64,000 nucleotides of DNA from Flammeovirgaceae bacterium UBA6059 (GCA_002435755.1 DIYH01000013.1:146055-210054); one strand, 5' to 3'; positions 17,505-26,829 are shown, numbered from the stretch's first letter. The notes: generated from the letters alone by a model not told the origin. Numbers and translations are program-made.

Positions 17505-17574
17505 GTCATGCTGAATTAACTTCAGCATCCCTCAGCAGCAACCGGAAGAGACCCTGAAAGAGCTTCAGGGTGAC
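17505..17574. repeat. Double-hairpin intergenic repeat (GTCATNCTGAA family)
   Basis: Two perfect 8-bp stems sit inside an outer dyad: ATGCTGAA-TTAAC-TTCAGCAT (17508-17528) and ACCCTGAA-AGAGC-TTCAGGGT (17551-17571), flanked by GTC and GAC. A related element is at 23799-23880. Confidence 0.65.
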
Positions 17575-17654
17575 CAGTTCTAACAAGCTATTGGTCATTG
17601 GTAGTTACAGTAAGGAATCTTGCGGTCTCCAAGACGCTCACCAATTACCAAACC

Positions 17655-18185
17655 CTAATCAAACCTGATAAAATCAATCTCCGCCACAAACGCCCCTTCC
17701 TTTTTATCAGCCGTCATAATCCCAAGTCGCAGAATCCGCCGAAGCTTCTCCTCATCGATGGTGTTACCCGTAGGACGACCGACTCGATACTCCTGGAGTT
17801 CAGCGAGAGGCACAGTCACCGTGCTCCACTCCATATTGGTATTAGGAAGGAAGGCTTTATAGTTAGGCAGGTACCACTCATAGTAGTGATTAAAGTTCAG
17901 CGTCAGCGACTGATCCCGGACCCGATACCGGACGGTGACGGTGCTGTACTCGGACAGGTCTAGCGGCAGATGCTCACCACGGACAGAGGAAAACCCACTA
18001 TTGTTCTTGAAAGAGACCTCACCTTCAAACCGTAGGACATCCTCACCCAGGTCGACCTGACCATTCGATCGGCCACCCATGACCCGGTCGGTTAGTGCAT
18101 ACCACGAGTCCGTCTTCTCAGCTCCAAAATCAAATACCATCGGCTCATCGGTCATCAGCAGTACGAGGATCAAATACGATAACAT
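17655..18185 (-). CDS. CIA30-domain protein
   Basis: 176 aa. A short hydrophobic N-terminus (MLSYLILVLLMTDE) may be a signal peptide. The rest is one CIA30-type beta-sandwich: WYALTDRVMGGRSNGQVDLG (the D-x-V-M-G-G-x-S motif), FEGEVSFKNNSGFSSVRGEH, STVTVRYRVRD, EWSTVTVPLAELQ and RILRLGIMTADKKEGAFVAE. In eukaryotes CIA30 is a complex I assembly factor. Bacterial relatives of this type usually occur as small exported or stand-alone proteins of unknown role and resemble carbohydrate-binding sandwiches. No partner genes are adjacent. Confidence 0.8.
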   Translation of the reverse strand: MLSYLILVLLMTDEPMVFDFGAEKTDSWYALTDRVMGGRSNGQVDLGEDVLRFEGEVSFKNNSGFSSVRGEHLPLDLSEYSTVTVRYRVRDQSLTLNFNHYYEWYLPNYKAFLPNTNMEWSTVTVPLAELQEYRVGRPTGNTIDEEKLRRILRLGIMTADKKEGAFVAEIDFIRFD

Positions 18186-18682
18186 ACCCTGGGGGAACTG
18201 ACCTTGAACGGCAAAGTTTGGTCTGGTTGAAACAGAGTTATAATCAACCAGATCTGATCATTCTAAGTGCTTTCAGCCCTTTCACAAAATTCAAAGGAAA
18301 TGTCTGGGGATTCTTGAGGGGCTGACTCTAGAATTGTCTAACTTAATTCGAGTTATAATTTAGATCAATACTAAGAATAGGAGGGTGGGTAACGATCATT
18401 AATACCCAATTTGCTGGTTAATTAACATTTACAATTCAAGATTTAGAGGTTATGAATTATGCTTAACGGAACTAGAAATGTCGGCGAAATTGAGGGAAAG
18501 TACTTACGTACCAAGAACATATTGCATATCGACTTAAAGTCTTCCAATTAGAATGGTGATATATAATGCGAAGAGGCATGAATCTTTTAAGAAAGTGTCC
18601 TCAATGAAAACCACAAAATTCAAATAGGTCAATTCCTAATTGGCTTAAATAAAAAACTACGACACTAGATTCTTTATTCAAT
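18186..18682. other. A+T-rich intergenic stretch upstream of the Gabija-like locus
   Basis: No coding frame or tRNA-like structure was recognised. The base composition turns visibly A+T-rich from about 18.3 kb onward, in line with the adjacent defence genes being acquired DNA. I found no attachment-site duplication by eye. Confidence 0.4.
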
Positions 18683-20307
18683 ATGCGTAAAAAAAGTAAA
18701 CATTGAAAACTTCAAATGCTTCGAAGGAAAATTCACTCTCGAATTGAATGAAGGAATCAATATTCTAGTAGGAAACAACGAAGCGGGTAAAACAACAATA
18801 CTTGAAGCGATTAATCTCGGCCTTTCAGGATTGATAAATGGTCGCTATTTAAAAAATGAATTGTCCCAGTATTTATTTAACAAAGCAGTTGAACTTGACT
18901 ATCTCGATAGTCTAAAAACAAAATCAAAAAAAATACCACCACATATTTTGATTGAAATATTTCTTGGTGACAATGACTATCCTTCTTTCATTGGTAATGG
19001 TAATTCTGAAAGGGTTAAGGCTTGTGGACTTTATTTAAAAATTGAGTTTGATGTTGAATACCAAGAGGCATACGAAGCTTTAATAAAGTCAAATGAAGAA
19101 GTACTTAGTATACCTATTGAATATTACAAGATTACTTGGCAATCATTCGCTCGTGATGGGGTGTTTTCAAGAATAATACCCGTTATTCAATAATAATTGA
19201 CTCGTCAAATACCAGGTACCAGAATAGCTCAGAAATTTATGTTACAAGGATCGTACAAAACAATTTAGAAGAAGTAGAAAAAGTCAATATTTCTCAGGCG
19301 CATAGAAAATCAAAAGAGACATTCGGCCATGAAGCGTCGGTGAAGGAGATTAACGAAAAAATAAACGAACAAGCACATATAACAAACAAGGAGGTTTCCA
19401 TTGGTGTAGACATGACTACACGAAATGCATGGGAAACAAGCCTAGCAATTTATTTGAACGATATTCCTTTCCACCAAGCCGGACAAGGTGAACAGTGTGT
19501 CATCAAAACTAACCTTGCGTTAGGCAAAAAAAAGACCAATAAATCAGACTTAATTTTACTTGAAGAGCCTGAAAATCATCTTTCTCATTCTAAGTTGAAT
19601 GAGTTCATAAAGACGATTAAGGACAATTGCGAAGGCAAACAGCTAATAATATCTACTCATAGTAGCTATGTAGCAAATAAACTTGGATTAGATCAACTCA
19701 TCTTACTTAGAGATCACGAGACTTTAAGACTCAAAGAATTAAAGAAAAGTACTCGAGAGTTTTTCATGAAGTTGCCAGGCTATAACACTCTCAGGCTACT
19801 TCTTAGTGATTATCCCATTTTAGTTGAGGGAGATTCTGATGAATTGATAGTACAAAAAGCCTATATAGATTTCGATGAGGATGGAGCTCTGCCTATTGAA
19901 GATGGATTCGATGTAATATCTGTCGGGCTATCATTCAAGAGATTTCTTGAAATGGCTAGAAAACTCAATATTGAAGTAGCTGTATTGACTGATAACGATG
20001 GAAATTATGACCAGAAAGTAAGAAAAAAGTATGCCGAATATGAATCTGTTAATTCGATTTCAATTTTGCCGATGATCGAGATTCTCTTTCAACTTTAGAA
20101 CCTCAATTTGTGGATGCAAACAGAGATCAACTTGAAGTCTTATGTGATGTAATTGGAATTGACCATTCAAAGTATGATAGTGCAGATAAGATTAGTGAAT
20201 ACATGATAAAAAACAAGACAAAATGGGCTCTTAAAGTTTTTAGCTCTGATGTAAAGCTCAACTATCCTGATTACGTGATCCGGTTAATAAACTGGTGTTA
20301 TGAATAA
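18683..20307 (+). pseudogene. GajA-like OLD-family ATPase/TOPRIM nuclease, broken by three frameshifts
   Basis: Restoring frame gives about 540 aa, the length expected for Gabija GajA. ATG at 18683 reads MRKK and then meets a run of seven A (18689-18695); one A fewer gives MRKKVNIENFKCFEGKF and joins the next frame. There follow Walker A (VGNNEAGKTTILEAIN), a second shift near 19180, FHQAGQGEQCVIKT, Walker B (LILLEEPENHLS), IISTHSSYVANKL, then TOPRIM motifs VEGDSDELIVQKAY and VLTDNDGNYD. A third shift near 20055 leads to DDRDSLSTLEPQF, a GajA-like C-terminal segment. The end overlaps the helicase gene by 8 bp. Without recoding or sequence error, no full-length nuclease is made. Confidence 0.8.
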
Positions 20308-21469
20308 GAACAGACTAACAATAGCTGCGGCAGGATCTGGGAAAACTACTTACTTGGTCAATCATGCATTGGATAGACCAAATGACGAGAGTGTTTTAAT
20401 TACCACCTACACAGAGGCCAACGAGTTAGAAATTAGAAAGAAGTTTTCCAAAATAAATGGATTCATACCGTCCAATATCACAGTTCAGACATGGTTTTCA
20501 TTCTTGATAAAGCATGGTGTTAAACCTTTTCAAGGATCTATGAATGATGATCTCTTCGAAGAAAGTGTGAATGGTTTACTGCTGAGTTCTGGCAAATCAG
20601 CAATAAAACGTAGTTTCAAGAAAGCTGGCAGAACTATCCAAGTTGCGTTTAACGAGGATTCTGAGTTCAAGAAGCACTATTTCTCTAAAAGCAACAAAAT
20701 CTATTCTGATAAGCTCTCAAAGTTTGTGATAAAGTGCGATAAATCTACTGCAGGATCTGTGATTGAAAGGATTTCCATGATTTACAGTCATTTGTATGTT
20801 GATGAGGTTCAAGACCTTGCAGGTTATGACTTGGATATAATAAAACTTCTTCTAAAATCTTCTATCTCGGTTTTTCTTGTTGGAGATCCAAGACAAGTCA
20901 CTTATCTCACGCATAATGAAGCCAGAAATTCTAAATACAAGGATGGGAAAATCCAGCTTTATTTAGAAGAAAACTGCAAACGACTTATAAAGGATGGGAT
21001 TGACGAAACTAGTTTGAATGTATCGCATCGAAATAGCCAAGATATCTGTTCATATTCCTCATTGTTATATCCCACTTATTCGGCTACTAAAGCTTGCCAA
21101 TGTGCTGAATGTCGTCATAAGAAAATTAAGCATCAAGGGTTTTTTTTATTAAAGTCCCAAGATGTGCGTAGATACCTTGAAAAGTATAACCCTGTGCAAT
21201 TACGCTGGGATATTAAAACAAAAGTGGATGAAGAATTTAGTGCCATGAATTTTGGAGAGTCAAAAGGGCAGAGTTTCGAAAGAGTTCTTATTTATCCAAC
21301 AAATGACATAACGAGATGGATAACCGACAATTCTGTACAACTAAAGAATGTTACTAAAGCTAAGTTCTATGTTGCTGTGACCAGAGCCAAATATAGTGTT
21401 GCGATCGTATATGATTATTCTGGTTCATTCACGGCAAGTGGTGTTACCAATTATGAAATGGTTTCCTGA
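20300..21469 (+). CDS. GajB-like UvrD/Rep-type helicase
   Basis: 389 aa, somewhat shorter than described GajB proteins. Superfamily 1 motifs are in order: motif I IAAAGSGKTTYLVNHAL (residues 7-23), Ia LITTYTEANELEIRKK, motif II LYVDEVQDLAGYDLD, motif III FLVGDPRQVTY, motif IV SLNVSHRNSQDICSYS, motif V FGESKGQSFERVLIYP and motif VI FYVAVTRAKYSVAIVY. A Cys cluster (CQCAECRHKK) in the second half could bind metal. In Gabija, GajB joins GajA in a nucleotide-sensing antiphage nuclease complex. Here its start overlaps the GajA-like gene, so it was probably co-translated with it. The gene itself is intact while its partner is not. Confidence 0.82.
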   Translation: MNKNRLTIAAAGSGKTTYLVNHALDRPNDESVLITTYTEANELEIRKKFSKINGFIPSNITVQTWFSFLIKHGVKPFQGSMNDDLFEESVNGLLLSSGKSAIKRSFKKAGRTIQVAFNEDSEFKKHYFSKSNKIYSDKLSKFVIKCDKSTAGSVIERISMIYSHLYVDEVQDLAGYDLDIIKLLLKSSISVFLVGDPRQVTYLTHNEARNSKYKDGKIQLYLEENCKRLIKDGIDETSLNVSHRNSQDICSYSSLLYPTYSATKACQCAECRHKKIKHQGFFLLKSQDVRRYLEKYNPVQLRWDIKTKVDEEFSAMNFGESKGQSFERVLIYPTNDITRWITDNSVQLKNVTKAKFYVAVTRAKYSVAIVYDYSGSFTASGVTNYEMVS

Positions 21470-21511
21470 ACTTAGCTTAAACAGTAGAAGCTAAGTTTGG
21501 CAATCCAATTT

Positions 21512-22546
21512 TTAAGGCAAACTCCTACTTCGCCCCACCAGCACCACCCCCGACACCACCGCCACCGCAGTAAGCACCCCTGCACTCACCGGCAGACCAT
21601 AGATCCAGTGGCCGATGGCAAACATGCTGCTGTAGATCATTACACAGCCAAGGAGCATCGCGATGATCCCTGAAGGTACTGACCAGCCTTGTTCGTCGGA
21701 ATCTTGATCAACACCTAAGGTATTGACCACCTTGCGCCAGCCGGGTCCACCGGGTTGAACCTTTTGATAGAAATCCTTCAGCACCTGATCCTCCTCAGGA
21801 GCAGTCATATAGGTGGCCAGCACCCAGGCAATGGTCGTCACCAGCACCACAAACGGAAATTCTAAATAGTCGGGCAATAGCCCTGTCTCAGGAGCAAAAA
21901 GATACCCACCTAAAGGTGTCAAGGCAATCAGCAGGGAGATGATCCCGGACACAAACATCGCTACGATCTCACTCCAGGCATTGATCCGCCACCAGTACCA
22001 GCGCAGGATAAAGATCAGTCCCGTACCTGCACCAAACACCAGGATCGCCTGGAAGAGCTGCAAGGCATTTTGCAAGACCAGCGCTAATAATGCACTCAAT
22101 ATCATCAGCACGACCGTAGAGATCCGACCGACGAGCACTAGCTTTTGCTCAGAAGCTTCCGGATCGATTTGCAGTCGGTAGAAATCATGGACAATGTACG
22201 ATGAGCCCCAGTTGAGCTGTGTAGAGATGGTCGACATAAAGGCTGCAATCAAAGAAGCCAGCACCAATCCTAGCAAACCACTGGGTAGCATCGTCAGCAT
22301 AGCAGGGTAGGCCAGATCATGCCCGATTTTGTCTTGACCAATCACCAGGTAGATGTGACGGTAACCAGCTTGTTTGGCATTGTACAGCAGGTAATCCAAA
22401 AGAGGACGACCACTACCATCAATGCTGATAAGCCCCTTGGTTCGCTGATTAGACTGCTGGATTTCTTCTGCTGAGAGCCCAACTGCGTTGGATTGCTTCA
22501 TCCGCGATGAGGCACCTCCGGCCAATATGATCAGGTTGGTATGCAT
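21512..22546 (-). CDS. Chimeric ORF: nucleotidyltransferase N-terminus fused to C-terminal half of an SSS sodium/solute symporter
   Basis: 344 aa from an ATG 1 bp after the galactokinase-like stop. Residues 1 to about 70 are a sugar-nucleotidyltransferase N-terminus: LIILAGGASSRMKQS (signature GGxxxR), KGLISIDGSGRPLLDYLL and AGYRHIYLVIG. From about residue 78 the sequence abruptly becomes the second half of an SSS-family transporter: LAYPAMLTMLPSGLLGLVLA, FMSTISTQLNWGSSYIVHDF, then seven or so membrane helices and PGGPGWRKVV. Neither domain is complete: the transferase lacks its later metal-binding Asp and sugar site, and the transporter lacks its first helices. The likely cause is an in-frame deletion removing the 3-prime part of one gene and the 5-prime part of the next. 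Product function is doubtful. Confidence 0.8.
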   Translation of the reverse strand: MHTNLIILAGGASSRMKQSNAVGLSAEEIQQSNQRTKGLISIDGSGRPLLDYLLYNAKQAGYRHIYLVIGQDKIGHDLAYPAMLTMLPSGLLGLVLASLIAAFMSTISTQLNWGSSYIVHDFYRLQIDPEASEQKLVLVGRISTVVLMILSALLALVLQNALQLFQAILVFGAGTGLIFILRWYWWRINAWSEIVAMFVSGIISLLIALTPLGGYLFAPETGLLPDYLEFPFVVLVTTIAWVLATYMTAPEEDQVLKDFYQKVQPGGPGWRKVVNTLGVDQDSDEQGWSVPSGIIAMLLGCVMIYSSMFAIGHWIYGLPVSAGVLTAVAVVSGVVLVGRSRSLP

Positions 22547-22547
22547 A

Positions 22548-23645
22548 TCAATCAGCTTTAGTAGGTAGCAGGCGTGCACCTGCATCTATGGAAACAGGAT
22601 AAGCCGTCTTGGCACCAGCATTAACAATGGCATTACAGACTGCTTCGACCTTATCTTCAGGAGCAATGGCTGTAATACTGCCACCCATGCCAGACCCAAC
22701 GATCTTAGCACCAAAAGCACCTGCACTTAAGGCAGCCTCAATCATATCATCAATGCGCGGAACGGTGATTTTGAGCAACTCCCTCAGGATGGCATGATGC
22801 TCATTCATCAGGCCACTAATAATGGCCAGGTCGGATGTGGCCTTTTTCAATTCCACCAACGCCTTTTGCGTCACCATATGATTCTTTATCGCCGCAACGA
22901 AATAGTCTCGCAGGTCTTCAGGCACATGCTGGAGATTAGGTTCAATGTCAGCGGCTGTTGCTTTTTCCAATACAAATCCCGAGTTAGCCGCTTTCATATG
23001 CCACACAGCTTTTAGAGCACTCTCTTTCTGATGTCCCAATACCCCAATAGTCGATTTAGGAATGCCCGACTCAGCGACGATCAATCCCTGGATCGGTGTA
23101 CTGATCACTTCGTAGTTCAGTACCTCACCAGTTTCCAGGTAGAGGACATTACCCAGTGCACTGGTGTACTGGTCCATTTTACCGCCGGGTGAATTTTGTT
23201 CGACCACCTCCGCTTCATAAGCGAGCTGTGCCAACTCAGCGGGGTTGATGTCGCGACTATCACCAGAGGCTGCCATCAAAAACTGCATCCACGCCACCGT
23301 CAAGGCAGAGGAGCTAGATACTCCAGCATTGATCGGTAGATTGCCTTGGATTGTAATATCGAAACCTTGCTTCGGAACATAGCCCTTCTTGCTGGCCACT
23401 TTGAGAGCAGCCAACAGATGGTCACCCTTTTGAACCTCCCCAATAGGCGTATTGAGATCAATAGTTCGTTGCTCGTTGATACCTGGTAGATCAAGGACCA
23501 ACTGCTGTGAGCCATTCGCGGTAGCTGAGATCCTAATGTATCGATCAATCGCACAGGCGATGATGGGTAGGCCCAGGTAGTCCTGATGATCCCCAAACAG
23601 GCAGGTACGCCCCGGTGCAATGGATGTGATTTGAGTATTGTTCAT
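22548..23645 (-). CDS. Galactokinase-like GHMP kinase
   Basis: 365 aa. The three GHMP motifs are present: APGRTCLFGDHQDYLG near the N-terminus (a variant of the galactokinase signature with D in place of E), LPINAGVSSSSALTVAWM as the ATP loop, and IVGSGMGGSITAIAP near the C-terminus. SPGGKMDQYTSALG carries the catalytic Asp of galactokinases. It should phosphorylate a galactose-type sugar at C1, but the altered signature means the substrate may differ. It is the first gene of an operon with the chimeric nucleotidyltransferase-symporter ORF, as expected for a kinase, nucleotidyltransferase and transporter set. Confidence 0.85.
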   Translation of the reverse strand: MNNTQITSIAPGRTCLFGDHQDYLGLPIIACAIDRYIRISATANGSQQLVLDLPGINEQRTIDLNTPIGEVQKGDHLLAALKVASKKGYVPKQGFDITIQGNLPINAGVSSSSALTVAWMQFLMAASGDSRDINPAELAQLAYEAEVVEQNSPGGKMDQYTSALGNVLYLETGEVLNYEVISTPIQGLIVAESGIPKSTIGVLGHQKESALKAVWHMKAANSGFVLEKATAADIEPNLQHVPEDLRDYFVAAIKNHMVTQKALVELKKATSDLAIISGLMNEHHAILRELLKITVPRIDDMIEAALSAGAFGAKIVGSGMGGSITAIAPEDKVEAVCNAIVNAGAKTAYPVSIDAGARLLPTKAD

Positions 23646-23751
23646 ATGCTACTTATACCTTCCTAAAGTGATTCCGGTAGGTCGAAAATATAAGTTATCT
23701 CCGAAGAAGGTAAACCTAAATTTTTCAAAGAATGACACCATAAGTCTCCTC

Positions 23752-23910
23752 CAGGGAGGAGGCAATGCTATTGAGTTAAGGGTTGAACTCACTTTTGACG
23801 TCATTCTGAACTCGTTTCAGAATCTGTTGTCAAGTGGATAATTACCAAAATAGATACTGAAATAAATTCAGCATTACCTTAACTTAATAGCATTGCAGGG
23901 AGGAGGTAGA
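23752..23910. repeat. Nested intergenic inverted repeats
   Basis: The outer arms GCAATGCTATTGAGTTAAGG (23762-23781) and CCTTAACTTAATAGCATTGC (23877-23896) pair at 19 of 20 bases, and each is flanked by AGGGAGGAGG. Between them lies a GTCATTCTGAA...CTGAAATAAATTCAG element related to 17505-17574. No coding frame is present, so it looks like one repeat inserted in another. Confidence 0.65.
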
Positions 23911-23971
23911 GGTGGGTCTAATATAAAATGTCATTTTTTGAAAAATTGACTCACTACTCTTCGAACTCATT

Positions 23972-25336
23972 TCAATAAGTATCCTTCATCCATGCATAAG
24001 GTGCACGCTTGATCCAGCGGCCCCTGGTGAAGTCAGGGAAATCCTGAGGTGCACCATTGTTATCGATAGAAGCTTCCGAAAGGGGTGTCACAGCGCTCCA
24101 CGCTGCAGCATCATAGGCATCCATCGGTGGAGCCACATTGGCTTTGGCTGACTCCACAAAGGCATGCAGGACGAAAAAGTCAATGCCACCATGGCCAGTA
24201 TCATTGGCATCAGGACCAAATTTCTGCCATAGTGGATGGTCATATTTTTCGAGCCAGCTGTTCATATCCTCCCATTGGTGCTCCTCACTCTGACCTTCGA
24301 TGTAGATGCGCTGGGTATGTTTGTCAAACTCCGCAATACCCTGCACGCCCTGCACATTGAAGCCGAGTGAGTAGGGCCGGGGATTGTTGACATTGTGTGT
24401 GACGATGATGGTCTCTCCATTGGCTGTATCAATGGTAGAGGTGATGATATCACCCTGCTTCCATCTGAGTTGGGCATTATGATGATCTGCCCCTCCGGTT
24501 TCTACGATGTACTTGTTAAGTCCTCTCGCTTTGGTGGCATGCGAAGTGAGCGAGAGGAAGCGATTACCTCGATTTATATCTACCATGGTGGCGACTGGCC
24601 CTAGTCCGTGGGTCGGGTAAACATCCGCATTTCTCAGTAGAGAATGTTGGGTACGCCAGGCAGATTCTGAGATGCCTTTCTCGCCAAACTCAGCTCCCTT
24701 GCCATAGGCCGTTTTGCCATCGTTGAACTTGACATGTCTGAGGTCATGCTGGTAGCCGCAGCGCATGTGCAGCACCTCACCAAATACATTTTGCTTGACC
24801 ATATTGAGTACAGCCAGTACATCACGACGATAGTTGACGTTCTCGAGGATCATCATATGGGTACCAGTGCCCTCATAGGTATTGACCAGGTCCCAGCATT
24901 CCTCGAGCGTATTTGCAGCTGACACTTCAAGGCCAGTGTATTTTCCTGCCTTCATGGCGTCTACCGCCATTTTGGTATGCCAAAGCCACGGGGTAGAGAT
25001 AATGACTGCATCCACCTCTTCCAGCTCGAGCAGGTTGCGATAGTCATGGTCATTGCTGCCAAATACCTTGGGCATCTTGACGTTAGCTTCCTTCATGTGG
25101 TCATTGACGATCTTAATACGCCGATCATCAATATCGCAGATGGCTGCTATGACGATATCATCACGTTTTAGGGCATTCTTGAGGTGATTGGTTCCCCGCA
25201 GGCCCACACCAATAAAACCGAGTCGCAGCTTCTGGTCTGGCGCTTTATTGGCTTTGCCGTAAGAGAGGTGCGGTATCAGCGGTAGGCTCGCACCTACCAC
25301 AGCCGTATTCTTTACAAATTTTCTTCTGGAAGTCAT
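23972..25336 (-). CDS. Gfo/Idh/MocA-family protein, GH109-like
   Basis: 454 aa from the ATG at 25336 (MTSRRKFVKN, a Tat signal). After it comes a Rossmann fold (LRLGFIGVGLRGTNHLKNAL) and the EVSAANTLEECWDLV region. The second domain has GYQHDLRHVKF, WRTQHSLLRNADVYPTHGLG, MVDINRGNRFLSLTS and ETGGADHHNAQ. The YxHDLR and YPTHGLGP blocks are those of GH109 NAD-dependent glycosidases such as alpha-N-acetylgalactosaminidase. Such enzymes act by transient oxidation with tightly bound NAD. Export by Tat fits cofactor insertion before secretion. Its position beside a galactokinase-like operon suggests a galactose or N-acetylgalactosamine-containing substrate (inference). Confidence 0.82.
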   Translation of the reverse strand: MTSRRKFVKNTAVVGASLPLIPHLSYGKANKAPDQKLRLGFIGVGLRGTNHLKNALKRDDIVIAAICDIDDRRIKIVNDHMKEANVKMPKVFGSNDHDYRNLLELEEVDAVIISTPWLWHTKMAVDAMKAGKYTGLEVSAANTLEECWDLVNTYEGTGTHMMILENVNYRRDVLAVLNMVKQNVFGEVLHMRCGYQHDLRHVKFNDGKTAYGKGAEFGEKGISESAWRTQHSLLRNADVYPTHGLGPVATMVDINRGNRFLSLTSHATKARGLNKYIVETGGADHHNAQLRWKQGDIITSTIDTANGETIIVTHNVNNPRPYSLGFNVQGVQGIAEFDKHTQRIYIEGQSEEHQWEDMNSWLEKYDHPLWQKFGPDANDTGHGGIDFFVLHAFVESAKANVAPPMDAYDAAAWSAVTPLSEASIDNNGAPQDFPDFTRGRWIKRAPYAWMKDTY

Positions 25337-25521
25337 GCTGTTTCTACTTTGCAATGTGCATGGTGATCATCCGGCAAACTATCCATTGCCTCACAGAAAT
25401 ACAGGTAATGAGAGGAGAATTTGATCTCTCAACCACAACACGCTGGAACTTGAAGGAAATGCTATGAAGAACAGATGAGCCCTTCGCACAGATGAAGGTT
25501 TATCAGGTAATGTGTATAGGT

Positions 25522-25923
25522 TTAGGCCATCAAATAGATGGCTGCCATACTTACTAAGAAATAGGGAACAAGGTTTCCAGCACCTTCATAATCCTGAGCT
25601 AACCTTTGTCCAAAGAATAGAGAGACAAGGGATAATGCAGACAGCTGAGCACCAATCAAGCCCATGGCTGTGCTACCATTCAACACCAATTGAACCAGAC
25701 CAATGGCAGAAAATACCCCTGCAGCTACTTCCAGAATCGTAATGACTGGCATCAGGAGACCAACCGTTCCTTTGAGAGGGCTATTGGCAAAGTGGGAGGT
25801 TAGCCATTCTTTATTGCCCTTGTAGTTGAATACCTTATCTAGTCCGGACTGCAAAAACAATATGGCCAGAAATAATAGGCTCAACAGTTGAAGGGAAGAT
25901 ATTGGGTTGAGAAGTTCTTGCAT
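25522..25923 (-). CDS. DoxX-family membrane protein
   Basis: 133 aa with four hydrophobic helices (LQLLSLLFLAILFLQSGLDK, VGLLMPVITILEVAAGVFSA, ALSLVSLFFGQRL and LVPYFLVSMAAIYLMA). The SGLDKVFNYKG motif after helix 1 and the E in helix 2 (ILEVAAG) are typical of DoxX-like proteins. Relatives are linked to quinone or thiosulfate redox chemistry and oxidative stress, but the specific role is not known. It appears to be a single gene. Confidence 0.75.
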   Translation of the reverse strand: MQELLNPISSLQLLSLLFLAILFLQSGLDKVFNYKGNKEWLTSHFANSPLKGTVGLLMPVITILEVAAGVFSAIGLVQLVLNGSTAMGLIGAQLSALSLVSLFFGQRLAQDYEGAGNLVPYFLVSMAAIYLMA

Positions 25924-26194
25924 AATGGTTATTGATTCTGATGAATTATACGCTAGTTAATTAAAGGTCCGCTCTTTTAAAATTGGAATTTTGTTTGTGG
26001 ACCTGAATTTCTAATTACTTCATTCGAATGCTACGCTTTTTAAAACTGACCGAGCTGCCGCTACTTTCTAATTTAGGTATTGATGGTAGGGCATCCAGTC
26101 ATAAGTGGTGGTCGACCTAGTTATCAACTGCTATTTTATTGAGGTGTCGGTTGTAAATATCTATCGACCAAAGGAGAGAGAATCAATGTTCTTT

Positions 26195-26677
26195 TTAGTC
26201 AAGTGGTCGATCAAAAGAAAAACCTATCCCAATGTAGAAGGATTCCGGGTAGGCAATACCTGTCCTAAACATGAATCGACTTCCGGGCTTTTGTAGTCTA
26301 TAGCCTGCTGTTGCAGCAAGTGGAGAATCCATTGATCCGTCGAAAATATAATGGCCGCCAGCGCTTAATTCGAGATGGCTTGACTTCTTGCCAAGCAAGA
26401 TGCCATACTGAAGGTAGATAAATGCTCCTTCGTCAGCATAAGCTACGTAACCACCGTACCCTACTTTTAAGAATGAAGCAGACAGTAACTTATCAGGGGA
26501 TTGGTTGACAATGCGTTCATAGTTTGCCGTGGCAGTTCCGTATAATCCAGCAAATCCAACACTACCATAGATAGAATTTTTCCTAAAACCATTTATCTCA
26601 TTGCCTTGAGCCTGTAGTGATACTGAATAAGACAGGCAGGCTAGGATAAGGCAGGCTAAAAACGTCAGCTTTCTCAA
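26195..26677 (-). CDS. Small outer-membrane beta-barrel protein
   Basis: 160 aa with a signal peptide (MRKLTFLACLILACLSYSV...LQAQ). The mature part alternates glycine and aromatic residues in strand-like segments: NSIYGSVGFAGLYGTATANY, ASFLKVGYGGYVAYADEGAF, HLELSAGGHYIF, AATAGYRLQ and FYIGIGFSFDRPLD ending near the C-terminus. This is an eight-stranded barrel pattern common in Bacteroidota. Function unknown; no operon partner. Confidence 0.7.
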   Translation of the reverse strand: MRKLTFLACLILACLSYSVSLQAQGNEINGFRKNSIYGSVGFAGLYGTATANYERIVNQSPDKLLSASFLKVGYGGYVAYADEGAFIYLQYGILLGKKSSHLELSAGGHYIFDGSMDSPLAATAGYRLQKPGSRFMFRTGIAYPESFYIGIGFSFDRPLD

Positions 26678-26829
26678 GATTCAATTTAGTATAGATGCAG
26701 ATCAATACTATTGTGAATATAGCCTTCATTTAATTAGACTCATTTCAAACTATCATTTTTAGAAACCAAATGGCCTTTGAATGGCTTATTGAGTTGAATT
26801 GTATGTGGAAACATTAAAATATTAGAAAT

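Noticed and set aside
16600..17600. Possible CRISPR array because several short repeats occur close together
   Set aside because: The units are not regularly spaced, differ from one another, and match hairpin-type intergenic repeats; no cas genes are present.
18186..21480. Genomic island borders (attachment sites) around the Gabija-like locus
   Set aside because: No tRNA gene, integrase or flanking direct repeat could be seen by eye, so no boundary is claimed.
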